Shown: positions 1-8,483, numbered from the stretch's first letter. The stretch is 16,776 bases of DNA from Bacteroidales bacterium (GCA_007122745.1 SKTA01000191.1:1-16776), one strand, 5' to 3'. The notes: generated by a model not told the origin, from the letters alone. Program-made: numbers and translations.

Positions 1-406
1 CCTGAACCTGCTTGTTCATGGCGCTGATCTTTTCTTCAAGCGTCGCATTTACCTTCGACAGCTGTTCAAGACTCTGATCTTTGAGCTCTTTTTGTTCTGT
101 CTTAAACTCATCAAACTTTTCTTTTTGCTCTTTGGAAAACTCTTTGAGGCTGGCATTGAGTTCTGTTCTGTTCTCCTTGGCGATTCGGGCATTTTCTTCA
201 CGGTTGATCCGAAAATCTTCCCTCAGATTTCCCTCTATTCGTTGCAATGCGTCTCTTAGCTGATTCATTCCCGCATTCAGTTCATTCATCACCTTTTCAA
301 CATCCTCATTCACTCCTGCTGAACGGTCTTTTTTCAACATCTTTATTAAAAGAAAAAATAATGTTATGATGATGCATACATTTAAAATCAGAATCAATAT
401 TTCCAT
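1..406 (-). CDS. rmuC: RmuC family DNA recombination protein, N-terminal part (cut by window edge)
   Basis: RmuC proteins carry a nuclease-like domain and are linked to limiting recombination at inverted repeats. Only the first 135 codons are inside the window. The reading frame begins at the ATG at 406 and stays open to base 1. Residues 2-21 form one hydrophobic membrane anchor (MEILILILNVC...). From about residue 25 the chain is a highly charged coiled coil with the family-typical stretch EGNLREDFRINREENARIAK, followed by repeated Lys/Glu/Gln heptads. The nuclease domain itself lies outside the window. The gene diverges from mutS2 across a 201-base gap. I found no exact TAnnTTTG box for this strand there. 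An inner ATG at residue 22 would remove the membrane anchor, so the first ATG is preferred. Identification rests on recognising the coiled-coil region, without the catalytic domain. Confidence 0.85.
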   Translation of the reverse strand, partial: MEILILILNVCIIITLFFLLIKMLKKDRSAGVNEDVEKVMNELNAGMNQLRDALQRIEGNLREDFRINREENARIAKENRTELNASLKEFSKEQKEKFDEFKTEQKELKDQSLEQLSKVNATLEEKISAMNKQVQ

Positions 407-578
407 GATTATTATTTTATTGATGATTTATTTATTGCTGACAAAAGCCACACAGGCAAAACATGTTATACTTTATACTTTTAAAAGTGTTTTTACAACT
501 GTAAACTTAGGAAAAAAACAGGAGCAGACACTTGCAAAGACATTTTTTGTTTCAGCAAGATATGAATTATGGCTTTCG

Positions 579-586
579 TATCTTTG
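579..586 (+). promoter_or_regulatory. Candidate Bacteroidota -7 box upstream of mutS2
   Basis: TATCTTTG matches the TAnnTTTG -7 consensus of Bacteroidota promoters. Transcription would start near 590-594, leaving a leader of about 15 bases before the ATG at 608. No clear TTG/TTTG -33 box sits at the usual distance; the nearest is about 29 bases upstream. The box supports starting mutS2 at 608, because the in-frame ATG at 569 would lie upstream of the transcript. Confidence 0.45.
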
Positions 587-607
587 CACTTTCAAGCAAG
601 CATCAAA

Positions 608-3058
608 ATGACATATCCTTCCAACTTTGAGGAAAAAACCGGTTTTGACCGCATCCGCTTAATGCTCAGAGACTATTGCTACAGCTCTTTGGGTATCCGG
701 CACGTGGAGGCGATATCCTTCCAGACCGATAAAGACCTGATATCACTTATGCTGAACCAGGCAGAAGAGTTCCGTCAGATTCTCCTGTCAGGCAGAAACT
801 TCCCGGGTTCCAATTATTATGATCCGGATGAGATATTTACCATGTTGCGTCTGGAGGACACGTTTGCAGAGCCGGAAACACTTCTGGACATCAAGCTTTC
901 GCTGGAAACCATTCTGGCTGTAATGCACATTCTGAATGAGCGCCGTGATGATGACGCATCAAAATATCCGCATCTGAAAAAATTGCTGGACGGACTGATT
1001 GTCGAAAGCACCATCCCTGAGCAGATATCCGCAATTATTGATGAAAAGGCTGGCGTGCGCAACAGTGCGTCTCCTGCACTTTCAGAGATCAGGCTTAAGA
1101 TGCAGAAGCTGGAAAAGCAGGCCAACAGCCGCATCGCGCGCATCCTTTCCGACGGCAAAAAGGACGGGTGGATACAAAAGGATATAGAGCTCACGCTGCG
1201 CAACGGCAGGCAGGTTATTCCGGTTGCCGTTGCCTTTAAAAGAAAGATTCGCGGATTTGTACACGACCATTCCTCAAGCGGACAAACAGCCTATCTTGAA
1301 CCGGAGGAGGTGTTTGAAATAAACAACCAGCGCAAAGACCTTGAGGCAGATGAACGGCAGGAAATTATTCGAATTCTCAAAAAGCTTGCAGATTATCTTC
1401 GCCCCATGATCCCGGACTTGCTTAAAGCATATGATATGTTAGGCAAAGTTGACGCGATCCGTGCAAAAGCGAAGCTTGCACTGGAAATGGATGGGATGAA
1501 ACCGCAAATCATAGACCAGGCCATGCTGAACTGGATTAAGGCAAAACATCCATTGTTATACCTTTCTTATAAAAAGCAGGACAAACATGTTGAGCCATTA
1601 AGTCTGGAGCTCAACAGGGAGCAGAGCATCGTGATCATCTCCGGCCCGAATGCGGGCGGCAAGTCGGTTTGCCTGAAAACCTGCGGACTGATACAATACA
1701 TGTTGCAATGCGGACTGCTTGTTCCGATGGTGGCACATTCAGAAGCGGGCATTTTCCATCGCCTGTTCATTGACATCGGCGACGAGCAATCACTGGAAAA
1801 TGATTTGAGCACTTACAGCAGCCACCTGCTGAACATGAAACACTTCATCAGCCATTGTGATGAACGTTCGATGTTTCTGATCGACGAGTTCGGAGCCGGC
1901 ACGGAACCACGGATCGGGGGTGCCATTGCGGAGTCCATCCTTGAAACACTTCATGAGCAAAAGGCTTTTGGGGTCATTACCACACATTACGCCAACCTGA
2001 AGCTAATGGCAGGAAGATATCAGGGCATTGTGAATGGCTCCATGCTTTTTGACAGCAAGAATATCAAACCCCTTTTCAAGTTAAAAACCGGCACGCCCGG
2101 AAGCAGTTTTGCCTTTGAGATTGCCAAATCGATCGGGTTGCCGTCATCCATTCTGGAGAAAGCCTCAGACAAGGCCGGAGTGCAGGATCTTGACTTTGAC
2201 ATCCAGCTTCAGGACCTGGAGGTCAGGAAGGCGGAATTGGATGAAAAGGAACAAACCCTTCGCAATGCGGATGACTTTCTTGCAGAGATCATCGACAGGT
2301 ACGAACGTTTGAACAAGGACCTGGAGTCCCGCAAGAATGAGATCATCATAAAGGCCAGACAGGAAGCCAAAGAGATCTTGTCGGGAACCAACAAAGTGAT
2401 TGAAAATACCATCCGAACGATCAAAGAGTCACAAGCCGAAAAGGGAAAGACACGCGAGGCACGTAAGGATCTTGAGGAATATGTCCGCAAGCAGGAGAAG
2501 GAGATGAAAGAGATTCCACCCTTCCTTCCCAGAAAAAGAAAACCCGAAAAAAAGAAAAAGCAAGAACTGTCTAAACCGGTCACAGAAGATTCTCCTTTGC
2601 AAATTGGAGATGCTGTCCGGGTAAAAGGGCAGGAAACTGTGGGTGAGCTGACTGAAATATCAGGAAAGAAAGCTGTGATCAGTTATGGCAGCATCACAGT
2701 AAAGACAATCCTTTCATCACTGGAAAAGATTAAAAAAAGCAGCATAAAATCAGGCATCCAACGTTCATCGGGCACAAAACGGATGTTTGACATCAATGAG
2801 AAGGCTGCGGCTTTCAGTCCGGAAATTGACCTGAGGGGTGCACGGGCTGATGAAGCTTTGAAAAAACTTCAACGGCACCTGGACGATGCGTACCTGCTGG
2901 GTGTGCCACAAATTCGGATTCTTCATGGGAAGGGGGACGGAATCCTGCGCCCCGCCATTCGAGAGTTCTTAAAGGAGGTGCCCCACGTGAATCGATACAG
3001 GGATGAACATCCTGACCGGGGCGGAGCGGGCATTACAATTGTTGACTTTTCCGGATGA
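608..3058 (+). CDS. mutS2: MutS2 family ATPase with C-terminal Smr domain
   Basis: MutS2 is a homodimeric DNA/ribosome-binding ATPase. In studied bacteria it acts on branched DNA or on collided ribosomes, not in mismatch repair. The 816-residue product has the MutS core and clamp (about 1-330) without the mismatch-binding N-domain. The ATPase has Walker A GPNAGGKS (346-353), the STYSSH signature and Walker B FLIDEFGAGTEP, with D426 and E427. A long charged coiled coil follows (about 520-630), then a Lys/Arg-rich linker (PRKRKPEKKKKQ) and a Smr domain with DLRG (741-744) and HGKGDG (773-778). Length and motif order match the family. I take the ATG at 608: the in-frame ATG at 569 would add 13 unlikely residues and lies before the candidate promoter box. 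No Shine-Dalgarno sequence is visible. The gene ends 4 bases from the convergent small gene downstream. Confidence 0.96.
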   Translation: MTYPSNFEEKTGFDRIRLMLRDYCYSSLGIRHVEAISFQTDKDLISLMLNQAEEFRQILLSGRNFPGSNYYDPDEIFTMLRLEDTFAEPETLLDIKLSLETILAVMHILNERRDDDASKYPHLKKLLDGLIVESTIPEQISAIIDEKAGVRNSASPALSEIRLKMQKLEKQANSRIARILSDGKKDGWIQKDIELTLRNGRQVIPVAVAFKRKIRGFVHDHSSSGQTAYLEPEEVFEINNQRKDLEADERQEIIRILKKLADYLRPMIPDLLKAYDMLGKVDAIRAKAKLALEMDGMKPQIIDQAMLNWIKAKHPLLYLSYKKQDKHVEPLSLELNREQSIVIISGPNAGGKSVCLKTCGLIQYMLQCGLLVPMVAHSEAGIFHRLFIDIGDEQSLENDLSTYSSHLLNMKHFISHCDERSMFLIDEFGAGTEPRIGGAIAESILETLHEQKAFGVITTHYANLKLMAGRYQGIVNGSMLFDSKNIKPLFKLKTGTPGSSFAFEIAKSIGLPSSILEKASDKAGVQDLDFDIQLQDLEVRKAELDEKEQTLRNADDFLAEIIDRYERLNKDLESRKNEIIIKARQEAKEILSGTNKVIENTIRTIKESQAEKGKTREARKDLEEYVRKQEKEMKEIPPFLPRKRKPEKKKKQELSKPVTEDSPLQIGDAVRVKGQETVGELTEISGKKAVISYGSITVKTILSSLEKIKKSSIKSGIQRSSGTKRMFDINEKAAAFSPEIDLRGARADEALKKLQRHLDDAYLLGVPQIRILHGKGDGILRPAIREFLKEVPHVNRYRDEHPDRGGAGITIVDFSG

Positions 3059-3062
3059 CAAA

Positions 3063-3320
3063 CTAATCGTTATGATCGGCTCCAAACAGGTCCAACTGGT
3101 TTTCCGTAACATATGATGTAGGAACCGGGTCGGACCGATACCGTGCAACATGGTTGTTTATCAGTGCCTTCATAAAGCGAACCGGTGTTACCTTATGTGT
3201 TTTACAGTATCTGTCAAGGGCCTTTTTCTGACTTTCAGTCAGTTTAAAATTGACCTGACGATATTTAATACCTTTTCGTTTTTGCCTGCGTCTCGGCACC
3301 GGTGCTTTTTTTGTTTCCAT
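3063..3320 (-). CDS. Small ribbon-helix-helix-like protein with C-terminal QLDLF motif
   Basis: This 85-residue protein is not one I can name. The N-terminus is strongly basic (PRRRQKRKGIKYR). Residues 20-29 read as a beta strand (YRQVNFKLTE), followed by two helices (about 30-43 and 45-60), the strand-helix-helix order of Arc/CopG/MetJ-type ribbon-helix-helix DNA-binding proteins. A flexible linker follows. Residues 75-79 are QLDLF, identical to the consensus QL[S/D]LF pentapeptide by which bacterial proteins bind the DNA polymerase sliding clamp. The ATG lies one base after the stop codon of the exported nuclease gene, so the two are probably co-transcribed and possibly translationally coupled. 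DNA binding and clamp binding are inferences. It could also be a simple operon regulator whose tail resembles the motif by chance. Its 3' end faces mutS2 with a 4-base gap. Confidence 0.75.
   Translation of the reverse strand: METKKAPVPRRRQKRKGIKYRQVNFKLTESQKKALDRYCKTHKVTPVRFMKALINNHVARYRSDPVPTSYVTENQLDLFGADHND
3084..3098 (-). other. Consensus sliding-clamp-binding pentapeptide (QLDLF) codons
   Basis: The codons CAG TTG GAC CTG TTT, read on the minus strand, encode residues 75-79 of the 85-residue small protein. They sit in a likely unstructured tail, where clamp-binding motifs usually are. The match to the published bacterial consensus is exact; function is inferred. Confidence 0.5.
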
Positions 3321-3321
3321 A

Positions 3322-4407
3322 TTAATTGTTATTGACTTCTCTGATCAGGTAAACGGCAACGGGGAAGTGGTCACTATAACCGCCCAGATAAACTCCACCA
3401 CCAAATGACCGGTAAGGATACCCCTGAAAACGCCCTGAGGGTTGTCGAAGAAAGGGTTTGTTGAAAACTTCTGCACGTAAATATGTAAAGTCACTGTAGT
3501 CGTCACTCAGCAAAGCAGGTGTAAATAAGACCTGGTCGAAAAGGCTCCAGGCATCGCGCCAGGCATTGGTACCAATCCCTCGTCTGTAGAACGATTCGAA
3601 AGGGTTGTATAGTTCATCTTCCTGAATCCCATCTTTTTTACCACGGGAACGGAGGTGTTTTCTGATACTGATGTCAGTTGGATTGTCATTGAAGTCGCCC
3701 ATCATGAAAACTTTGGCTCCGGGTTCCGCCTCAAGGATGGAGTCAATCGCGTTGCGGGCGATGTCGGCTTTGGCCACCCTTCCCGGACGGCTGCGTGCCT
3801 CGCCTCCAACCCTGCTCGGCCAGTGGGCCACGATAAAATGCATCCGTTCGCCGAGCAGATTGCCGGTTAGCAGCAACTGATCGCGGGTTACAAAATCAGG
3901 ACGATCAGGTACAACCGTTGGGTAATTCTTGTGACTGATGTACTCAAAATAATCCGGATTGTAAAAGAAAGCGACATGAATCCCCCTGCGGTCAGGACCT
4001 TGCTCAAACACCACCTGGTAATTCCTGTCGCGGATCCTTTCATGCGCAGCAAGATCTTCGAGTACGTCCGTGTTTTCCACTTCGGCGAGACCGATCACTG
4101 CCAGTCCGTCGGGATTAAAATCACTGCCAAGCTTGTCGAGTACTTCAGCAAGATTGTCAAGTTTCTCAAAATATCTTTCAGTGTTCCAGCGGTTACTCCC
4201 TTCAGGTGTAAAGTCATCATCCCGGATATTCGGATTATTGATGGTGTCAAATAAGTTTTCTACATTATAAAAACCTATACCTGCCCCAATAAATGATCTT
4301 TCGTTACTCTGCGCATGGGTGGAATGTACCGTTGCTGTAGCTAAAACGATACCAAACAGAAACAAACTAACAGTCCGGAAAAAATGCATTGCCTTATTCA
4401 GTTCCAT
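3322..4407 (-). CDS. Exported endonuclease/exonuclease/phosphatase (EEP) family protein
   Basis: This is a metal-dependent phosphodiesterase of the DNase I-like EEP superfamily. The 361-residue precursor has a signal peptide (hydrophobic 9-27, likely cleavage after THA at residue 32), so it acts in the periplasm or outside the cell. The catalytic set looks complete: N48 in YNVEN, E109 in GLAEVEN, H195 in AHWPSR, D238 and N240 in MGDFNDNP, D291 in LFDQ, and D346-H347 in YSDHFP. Substrates in this superfamily include DNA, RNA, inositol phosphates and lipids. The exact one cannot be read here; secretion next to an outer-membrane transporter points to a scavenging role. It is the first gene of a two-gene minus-strand unit and diverges from the TonB receptor gene. 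An alternative ATG at residue 7 (base 4389) would also give a usable signal peptide. The first ATG is chosen because it lies about 17 bases after a plausible transcription start. Confidence 0.9.
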   Translation of the reverse strand: MELNKAMHFFRTVSLFLFGIVLATATVHSTHAQSNERSFIGAGIGFYNVENLFDTINNPNIRDDDFTPEGSNRWNTERYFEKLDNLAEVLDKLGSDFNPDGLAVIGLAEVENTDVLEDLAAHERIRDRNYQVVFEQGPDRRGIHVAFFYNPDYFEYISHKNYPTVVPDRPDFVTRDQLLLTGNLLGERMHFIVAHWPSRVGGEARSRPGRVAKADIARNAIDSILEAEPGAKVFMMGDFNDNPTDISIRKHLRSRGKKDGIQEDELYNPFESFYRRGIGTNAWRDAWSLFDQVLFTPALLSDDYSDFTYLRAEVFNKPFLRQPSGRFQGYPYRSFGGGVYLGGYSDHFPVAVYLIREVNNN

Positions 4408-4430
4408 AATAAATGATTAATTTTGGTGCT

Positions 4431-4438
4431 CAAAAATA
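4431..4438 (-). promoter_or_regulatory. Candidate -7 box for the EEP nuclease unit
   Basis: Read on the minus strand this is TATTTTTG, matching TAnnTTTG. It would start transcription near 4424, giving a leader of about 17 bases. No recognisable -33 box is at the expected spacing. The surrounding DNA is AT-rich, so a chance match is possible. Confidence 0.4.
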
Positions 4439-4472
4439 AACAATTTAATGAACATCAGCCATATTCTTCAGT

Positions 4473-4480
4473 TATATTTG
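4473..4480 (+). promoter_or_regulatory. Candidate -7 box for the TonB receptor unit
   Basis: TATATTTG matches TAnnTTTG. Transcription would begin near 4487, about 35 bases before the receptor ATG. No clear -33 TTG is seen. The box lies in the same 114-base divergent gap as the opposite-strand candidate at 4431-4438. Confidence 0.4.
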
Positions 4481-4521
4481 GAGATCGGCTGTTCTGATTT
4501 TAAATAAATATTAAATTGATC

Positions 4522-7095
4522 ATGAAAGAAAAAATAATCGGGATCATACTCTTACTGATGTTTAGTGCGCCCGTTTTTGCGCTGCGCGGAATGGAAGAAG
4601 AACAACCTGCAGATACACTTGCACGGAATGAGCAAACAGAAAGGGAAATTCCCATCCTCACCCTTTCCGTATCCGACATTGAAGGGGAAGAGGATTCGCA
4701 CGACATTTCAAGCTTGCTGCAAGGCTCCAGGGATATTTATATAAATACGGCAGGATTCAATTTTGGATCAGCGCGTTACCGTATCCGCGGATACGATTCA
4801 GAAAACACCCGCGTAATGATCAACGCCATTCCGGTAAATGACCCGGAAACGGGCAGGGCGTTCTACTCAGTTTGGGGCGGATTGAATGATGTAACCCGAA
4901 TGACGGAGCCTGTCAACGGAATTGGTGCTTCGCGTCAAACATTCGGAGGCATTGGTGGCGCCACGAACATAGTAACGCGTGCTTCCCGTTTTGGAGAGAA
5001 TACCAGGCTGACTTATTCCAGTGCAAACCGGTCCTACAATCACCGTATGATGTTCACCCACAGCACTGGGATGCAGGACAACGGATGGGCATTCACCCTC
5101 AGTGGTTCGCGCCGGTCGGCCAATGAAGGGTACGCACCGGGAACCTTTTACGATGCCTGGGGATACTTTTTCTCCACCGAGAAGGAAATAAACAACAAGC
5201 ACAGCATCGGACTGATCGCCTTTGGAGCACCCTCTCGCACCGGACGACCAGGGGTTGCCGTTCAAGAAGCCTATGATCTCGTTGGCGACAACTATTACAA
5301 CCCGAACTGGGGCTGGCAAAACGGTGAAAAACGCAATGCAAGGGTGAACAATTATCATAACCCCTGGATCATCCTGTCACACTACTTTAACCCCACCAAC
5401 CAAACGGAGATATCCACCAGCGCAGCCTACAGCTTTGGTCGTGGCGGTTCTACCGCCTTGAACTGGTATGACAGCCACAAATCGTTTGACCACCCCGACT
5501 ACATATTCGCGGGTGACCCAAGACCCGACTATTACCGTTGGTTGCCAAGCTGGCACCAGAATGACCCGGCCACGTTCAATCTCATCACCGAGCTATGGCA
5601 AACAGATGATACCTTCAGGCAAATCGACTGGGAGTGGTTCTACAATGCCAACAGAAGAAATCTTTTCACCGTTGAAAATGTCGACGGCATCGAAGGGAAC
5701 AATGTGACCGGATTGCGATCAAAATATATCGTTGAAGAGCGCCGCAACGACAGAACACAAATGATATTCAATACCCATATTGAACATGTGGTTGACCCGA
5801 CACACATCTTGTCAGGAGGAATAAACGTCTCTTTGTCACAAACACACCAATTTAAGACCATCGATGATCTTTTGGGTGGTGACTTCTTCTACGACATTGA
5901 CCAATTTGCGGAAAGAGACTTCGACGACCCCATAATGGCACAACCCGACATCAACAATCCCAACAGAATTGTTACCGAAGGGGATGTGTTTGGTTATGAC
6001 TTCACCGGAAACATCAATGAATATTCCTTGTTCGCGCAAAGCGAATGGATCCTCTCCAAATGGGATTTCCACATTTCCGGTATGTTATCACATACGACTT
6101 TTTGGAGAACCGGGCACATGAAAAACGCACGATTCCCCGATAACTCCTATGGTGACGGTGAAAAGCACAACTTTACAAACTTCGGACTGAAGGGGGGAGC
6201 GGTTTTTAAGATCACCGGAAGGCATTACGTTGAATCAAATGCCGCCTTCATGACACGCGCACCCTATTTCAGAAATGCCTATATCTCCTCAAGGGTCAGG
6301 GATGATGTGATTGAAAACCTGAATAGCGAAACAATCATGTCGGGAGACATCAGCTACATCATTCGCTCGCCATTCATCAAATCCCGACTGACATTATTCT
6401 ATACGGAGTTTCAGGACCAAACCTGGTCGCGCAGTTTTTACCACGATGAGCTGCGCACATTCGTCAATTACATCATGACGGACCTCGACAAACGCCACAT
6501 GGGAATCGAACTCGGCATTGACCTTCAGCTGACCTCTACCATATCAGGGTATATCGTTGCAGGTACAGGAGACTATATCTACAATTCTCGTCCAGAGGTT
6601 ACCATAGCCAGAGACAATGACTTTGAGATTATGACAGAAGGGCGCGAGGTGTATCTCAAAAATTACAAACTGGGCGGAATGACCCATACCGCCGGTTCTG
6701 TGGGCTTAAGGTACAACAGTCCGAGATACTGGTTCATCGGCGTGAACGCCAATGTTTTTGACGATATATATATCGACATCAATCCCGACAGGAGAACGGC
6801 CGAAGCTGTTCAAAACCTGATGGATACCGACCCGCAGTGGGAGCAGATCCTTGGGCAGGAGAAGATGGATTTCAACTACACGTTTGATGTTTTTGCCGGA
6901 AGGTCCTGGCGAATTCGCAGACAATACTTTATCAACTTCAACGTCAGCGTTTCCAATATCCTGGATAATAATGATTTCAGGATTGGCGGTTTTGAACAGC
7001 TCAGGTACAGTGCTACCAACCCCGACCAGTTCGCCCCAAAATATTTTTATCTGTATGGAAGAACCTATTTCGCAAACCTGGCATTCAGGTTTTAA
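4522..7095 (+). CDS. TonB-dependent outer-membrane receptor (SusD-less, DUF5689-associated type)
   Basis: TonB-dependent receptors import large or scarce substrates across the outer membrane using energy from TonB-ExbBD. The 857-residue precursor has a signal peptide (hydrophobic 5-19, cleavage after VFA at residue 20). A short linker holds IPILTLSVSD (43-52), a possible TonB box. The plug domain (about 55-155) contains RIRGYD (87-92), INAIPVNDPE and the plug end GGATNIVTR. The rest is an aromatic-rich beta-barrel ending in ANLAFRF; a final Phe is the usual outer-membrane protein signal. No carboxypeptidase-D-like N-terminal extension and no SusD gene are present. The ATG at 4522 is chosen over the in-frame TTG at 4516. 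The gene heads a plus-strand unit with two DUF5689 lipoprotein genes and diverges from the exported nuclease gene, which suggests uptake of a product of that enzyme. The substrate is not known. Confidence 0.93.
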   Translation: MKEKIIGIILLLMFSAPVFALRGMEEEQPADTLARNEQTEREIPILTLSVSDIEGEEDSHDISSLLQGSRDIYINTAGFNFGSARYRIRGYDSENTRVMINAIPVNDPETGRAFYSVWGGLNDVTRMTEPVNGIGASRQTFGGIGGATNIVTRASRFGENTRLTYSSANRSYNHRMMFTHSTGMQDNGWAFTLSGSRRSANEGYAPGTFYDAWGYFFSTEKEINNKHSIGLIAFGAPSRTGRPGVAVQEAYDLVGDNYYNPNWGWQNGEKRNARVNNYHNPWIILSHYFNPTNQTEISTSAAYSFGRGGSTALNWYDSHKSFDHPDYIFAGDPRPDYYRWLPSWHQNDPATFNLITELWQTDDTFRQIDWEWFYNANRRNLFTVENVDGIEGNNVTGLRSKYIVEERRNDRTQMIFNTHIEHVVDPTHILSGGINVSLSQTHQFKTIDDLLGGDFFYDIDQFAERDFDDPIMAQPDINNPNRIVTEGDVFGYDFTGNINEYSLFAQSEWILSKWDFHISGMLSHTTFWRTGHMKNARFPDNSYGDGEKHNFTNFGLKGGAVFKITGRHYVESNAAFMTRAPYFRNAYISSRVRDDVIENLNSETIMSGDISYIIRSPFIKSRLTLFYTEFQDQTWSRSFYHDELRTFVNYIMTDLDKRHMGIELGIDLQLTSTISGYIVAGTGDYIYNSRPEVTIARDNDFEIMTEGREVYLKNYKLGGMTHTAGSVGLRYNSPRYWFIGVNANVFDDIYIDINPDRRTAEAVQNLMDTDPQWEQILGQEKMDFNYTFDVFAGRSWRIRRQYFINFNVSVSNILDNNDFRIGGFEQLRYSATNPDQFAPKYFYLYGRTYFANLAFRF

Positions 7096-7103
7096 CGGTG
7101 GAG

Positions 7104-7159
7104 GTTAGAAGTTAGATGGTTGGATATTTGGATTAAATGGTTTCCCAAATTCATTAAAT
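7104..7159. repeat. Degenerate 7-base-period intergenic repeat
   Basis: The gap between the receptor and the first lipoprotein gene divides cleanly into 7-base words: GTTAGAA, GTTAGAT, GGTTGGA, TATTTGG, ATTAAAT, GGTTTCC, CAAATTC, ATTAAAT. Two words are near-identical neighbours and ATTAAAT recurs exactly 21 bases later. No coding sequence or terminator hairpin is evident, so read-through into the lipoprotein gene is plausible. Confidence 0.4.
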
Positions 7160-7185
7160 AACATAACATCAATAAATACAACAAT

Positions 7186-8475
7186 ATGATACTTAGTAAA
7201 AAAAATATTTTCCCGTTCATCTTTTCGGCAGTTGTGATGCTGCTGATAGCGGGATGCATCCATGATGATTTTGATGAGCCCCCGTTGAGCGATATTCCGG
7301 TTGGCACCGTTCTTACCATATCTGAACTTCGTGACATATATGAAAACGAGCCGATTCTTTTTGAAGATGACTATTCCGTTTATGCCACGGTAACCATGGA
7401 CGATAAATCGGGGAACATTTACAGAAATGCTTTTATACAGGACGAGACCGGAGCCATCAACCTTCGCTTGCAGGCACCCGGTGCCGTTTACCAGGGCGAC
7501 TCAGTACGCATCTACCTCAAAGGAACCATAATGGATTCGTACATGCAGATGCTGCAGCTTGACAACGTGAATGTGGACAGAAACATCATCAAAAAAGCAA
7601 ACGGTAAGACAGTTGAGCCCCAGCTGTTGTCAATTTCCGATATCGGATCCCAGCATCAGGCAAGATTGATCAAACTGGAAGGGGTGCAATTTATCGCATC
7701 TGACGCCGGAGAACCCTTCGCAGACAGCGAAAATCTGATGAATGTAAACCGTATGCTTGAAGACTGTGACGGAAATCAAATCATTGTCAGAACCAGTGGC
7801 TATGCCAACTTTGCTGATGAACTGACACCCGAACTCAACGGGTCAGTCATTGCCATCCTTTCACAATTCCGGAGCGATTTTCAGCTTTATATCAGAAGTC
7901 TCAGCGAAGTTGACATGAATGATCCCCGCTGCGGTGATGATGACAATGGCACAGATCCCGGAGAGGCGGTCACATTCATTGACGAGGACTTTCAATCGTA
8001 TCCGGACTATGCCGTGATCAACCAGAATGGTTGGATGTCTTATGCTGAAGTGGGTGGTCGTGACTGGATTGTCCGCACCCATCAGGGCAACCATTATGCC
8101 CAGGCAACAGCATATAACTCCTCTGACCCGGTAAACATCATGTGGATGATCACTCCGCCTATAGATCTGGATGCAATGTCAAATCCCGTTTTTGAATTTG
8201 AATCGGCACAAGCCTTTTATACACACGACGGCTTCAGTCTGCATATTTCCGGCAACTTTAACGGCAGTGATGTAACAGGTGCCACCTGGGAACCCCTTGC
8301 AGCCAGACTTGCCGGAGAACAAGATCCGAGCAATACATGGATCCACTCGGGATACATTGACCTGTCTGCATATTCAGGCATCGTGCACATCTCCTGGCGC
8401 TATGAAGCCGAAGAACCCTTAGGGAATACAGGCTCATTCAGGGTAGACAATGTAAAACTGTATGAAGACAATTAA
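7186..8475 (+). CDS. DUF5689 / choice-of-anchor-J surface lipoprotein (short paralogue)
   Basis: The 429-residue precursor has a lipoprotein signal with lipobox LIAGC (Cys24). It is followed by IHDDFDE, acidic residues of the kind that send Bacteroidota lipoproteins to the cell surface. Residues about 40-245 form a DUF5689-type module. Strands such as VYATVTMDD...GNIYRNAFIQDE and DSVRIYLKG resemble an OB fold, as found in nucleic-acid-binding proteins. C194 (in EDCDGN) and C249 could form a disulfide. Residues about 264-429 form a jelly-roll of the choice-of-anchor-J type (FSLHIS...WEPLAAR...DLSAYSG...FRVDNVKLYE). No type IX sorting domain is seen. It lies 90 bases after the receptor gene and has a longer paralogue downstream. 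Its likely role is a surface accessory or substrate-binding partner of the receptor; OB fold and role are inferred by eye. Confidence 0.85.
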   Translation: MILSKKNIFPFIFSAVVMLLIAGCIHDDFDEPPLSDIPVGTVLTISELRDIYENEPILFEDDYSVYATVTMDDKSGNIYRNAFIQDETGAINLRLQAPGAVYQGDSVRIYLKGTIMDSYMQMLQLDNVNVDRNIIKKANGKTVEPQLLSISDIGSQHQARLIKLEGVQFIASDAGEPFADSENLMNVNRMLEDCDGNQIIVRTSGYANFADELTPELNGSVIAILSQFRSDFQLYIRSLSEVDMNDPRCGDDDNGTDPGEAVTFIDEDFQSYPDYAVINQNGWMSYAEVGGRDWIVRTHQGNHYAQATAYNSSDPVNIMWMITPPIDLDAMSNPVFEFESAQAFYTHDGFSLHISGNFNGSDVTGATWEPLAARLAGEQDPSNTWIHSGYIDLSAYSGIVHISWRYEAEEPLGNTGSFRVDNVKLYEDN

Positions 8476-8483
8476 TTGAACAT

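Noticed and set aside
569..607. Upstream in-frame ATG extending mutS2 by 13 residues
   Set aside because: The extension does not resemble MutS2 N-termini and lies at or before a candidate promoter box; the ATG at 608 begins the family-like sequence.
366..611. Plus-strand open frame spanning the rmuC-mutS2 gap
   Set aside because: It overlaps the rmuC start and the mutS2 promoter and start codon; the hydrophobic opening is the complement of the AT-rich rmuC anchor region.
4867..5358. Minus-strand open frame opposite the TonB receptor gene
   Set aside because: Antisense to conserved plug and barrel coding DNA, no family resemblance.
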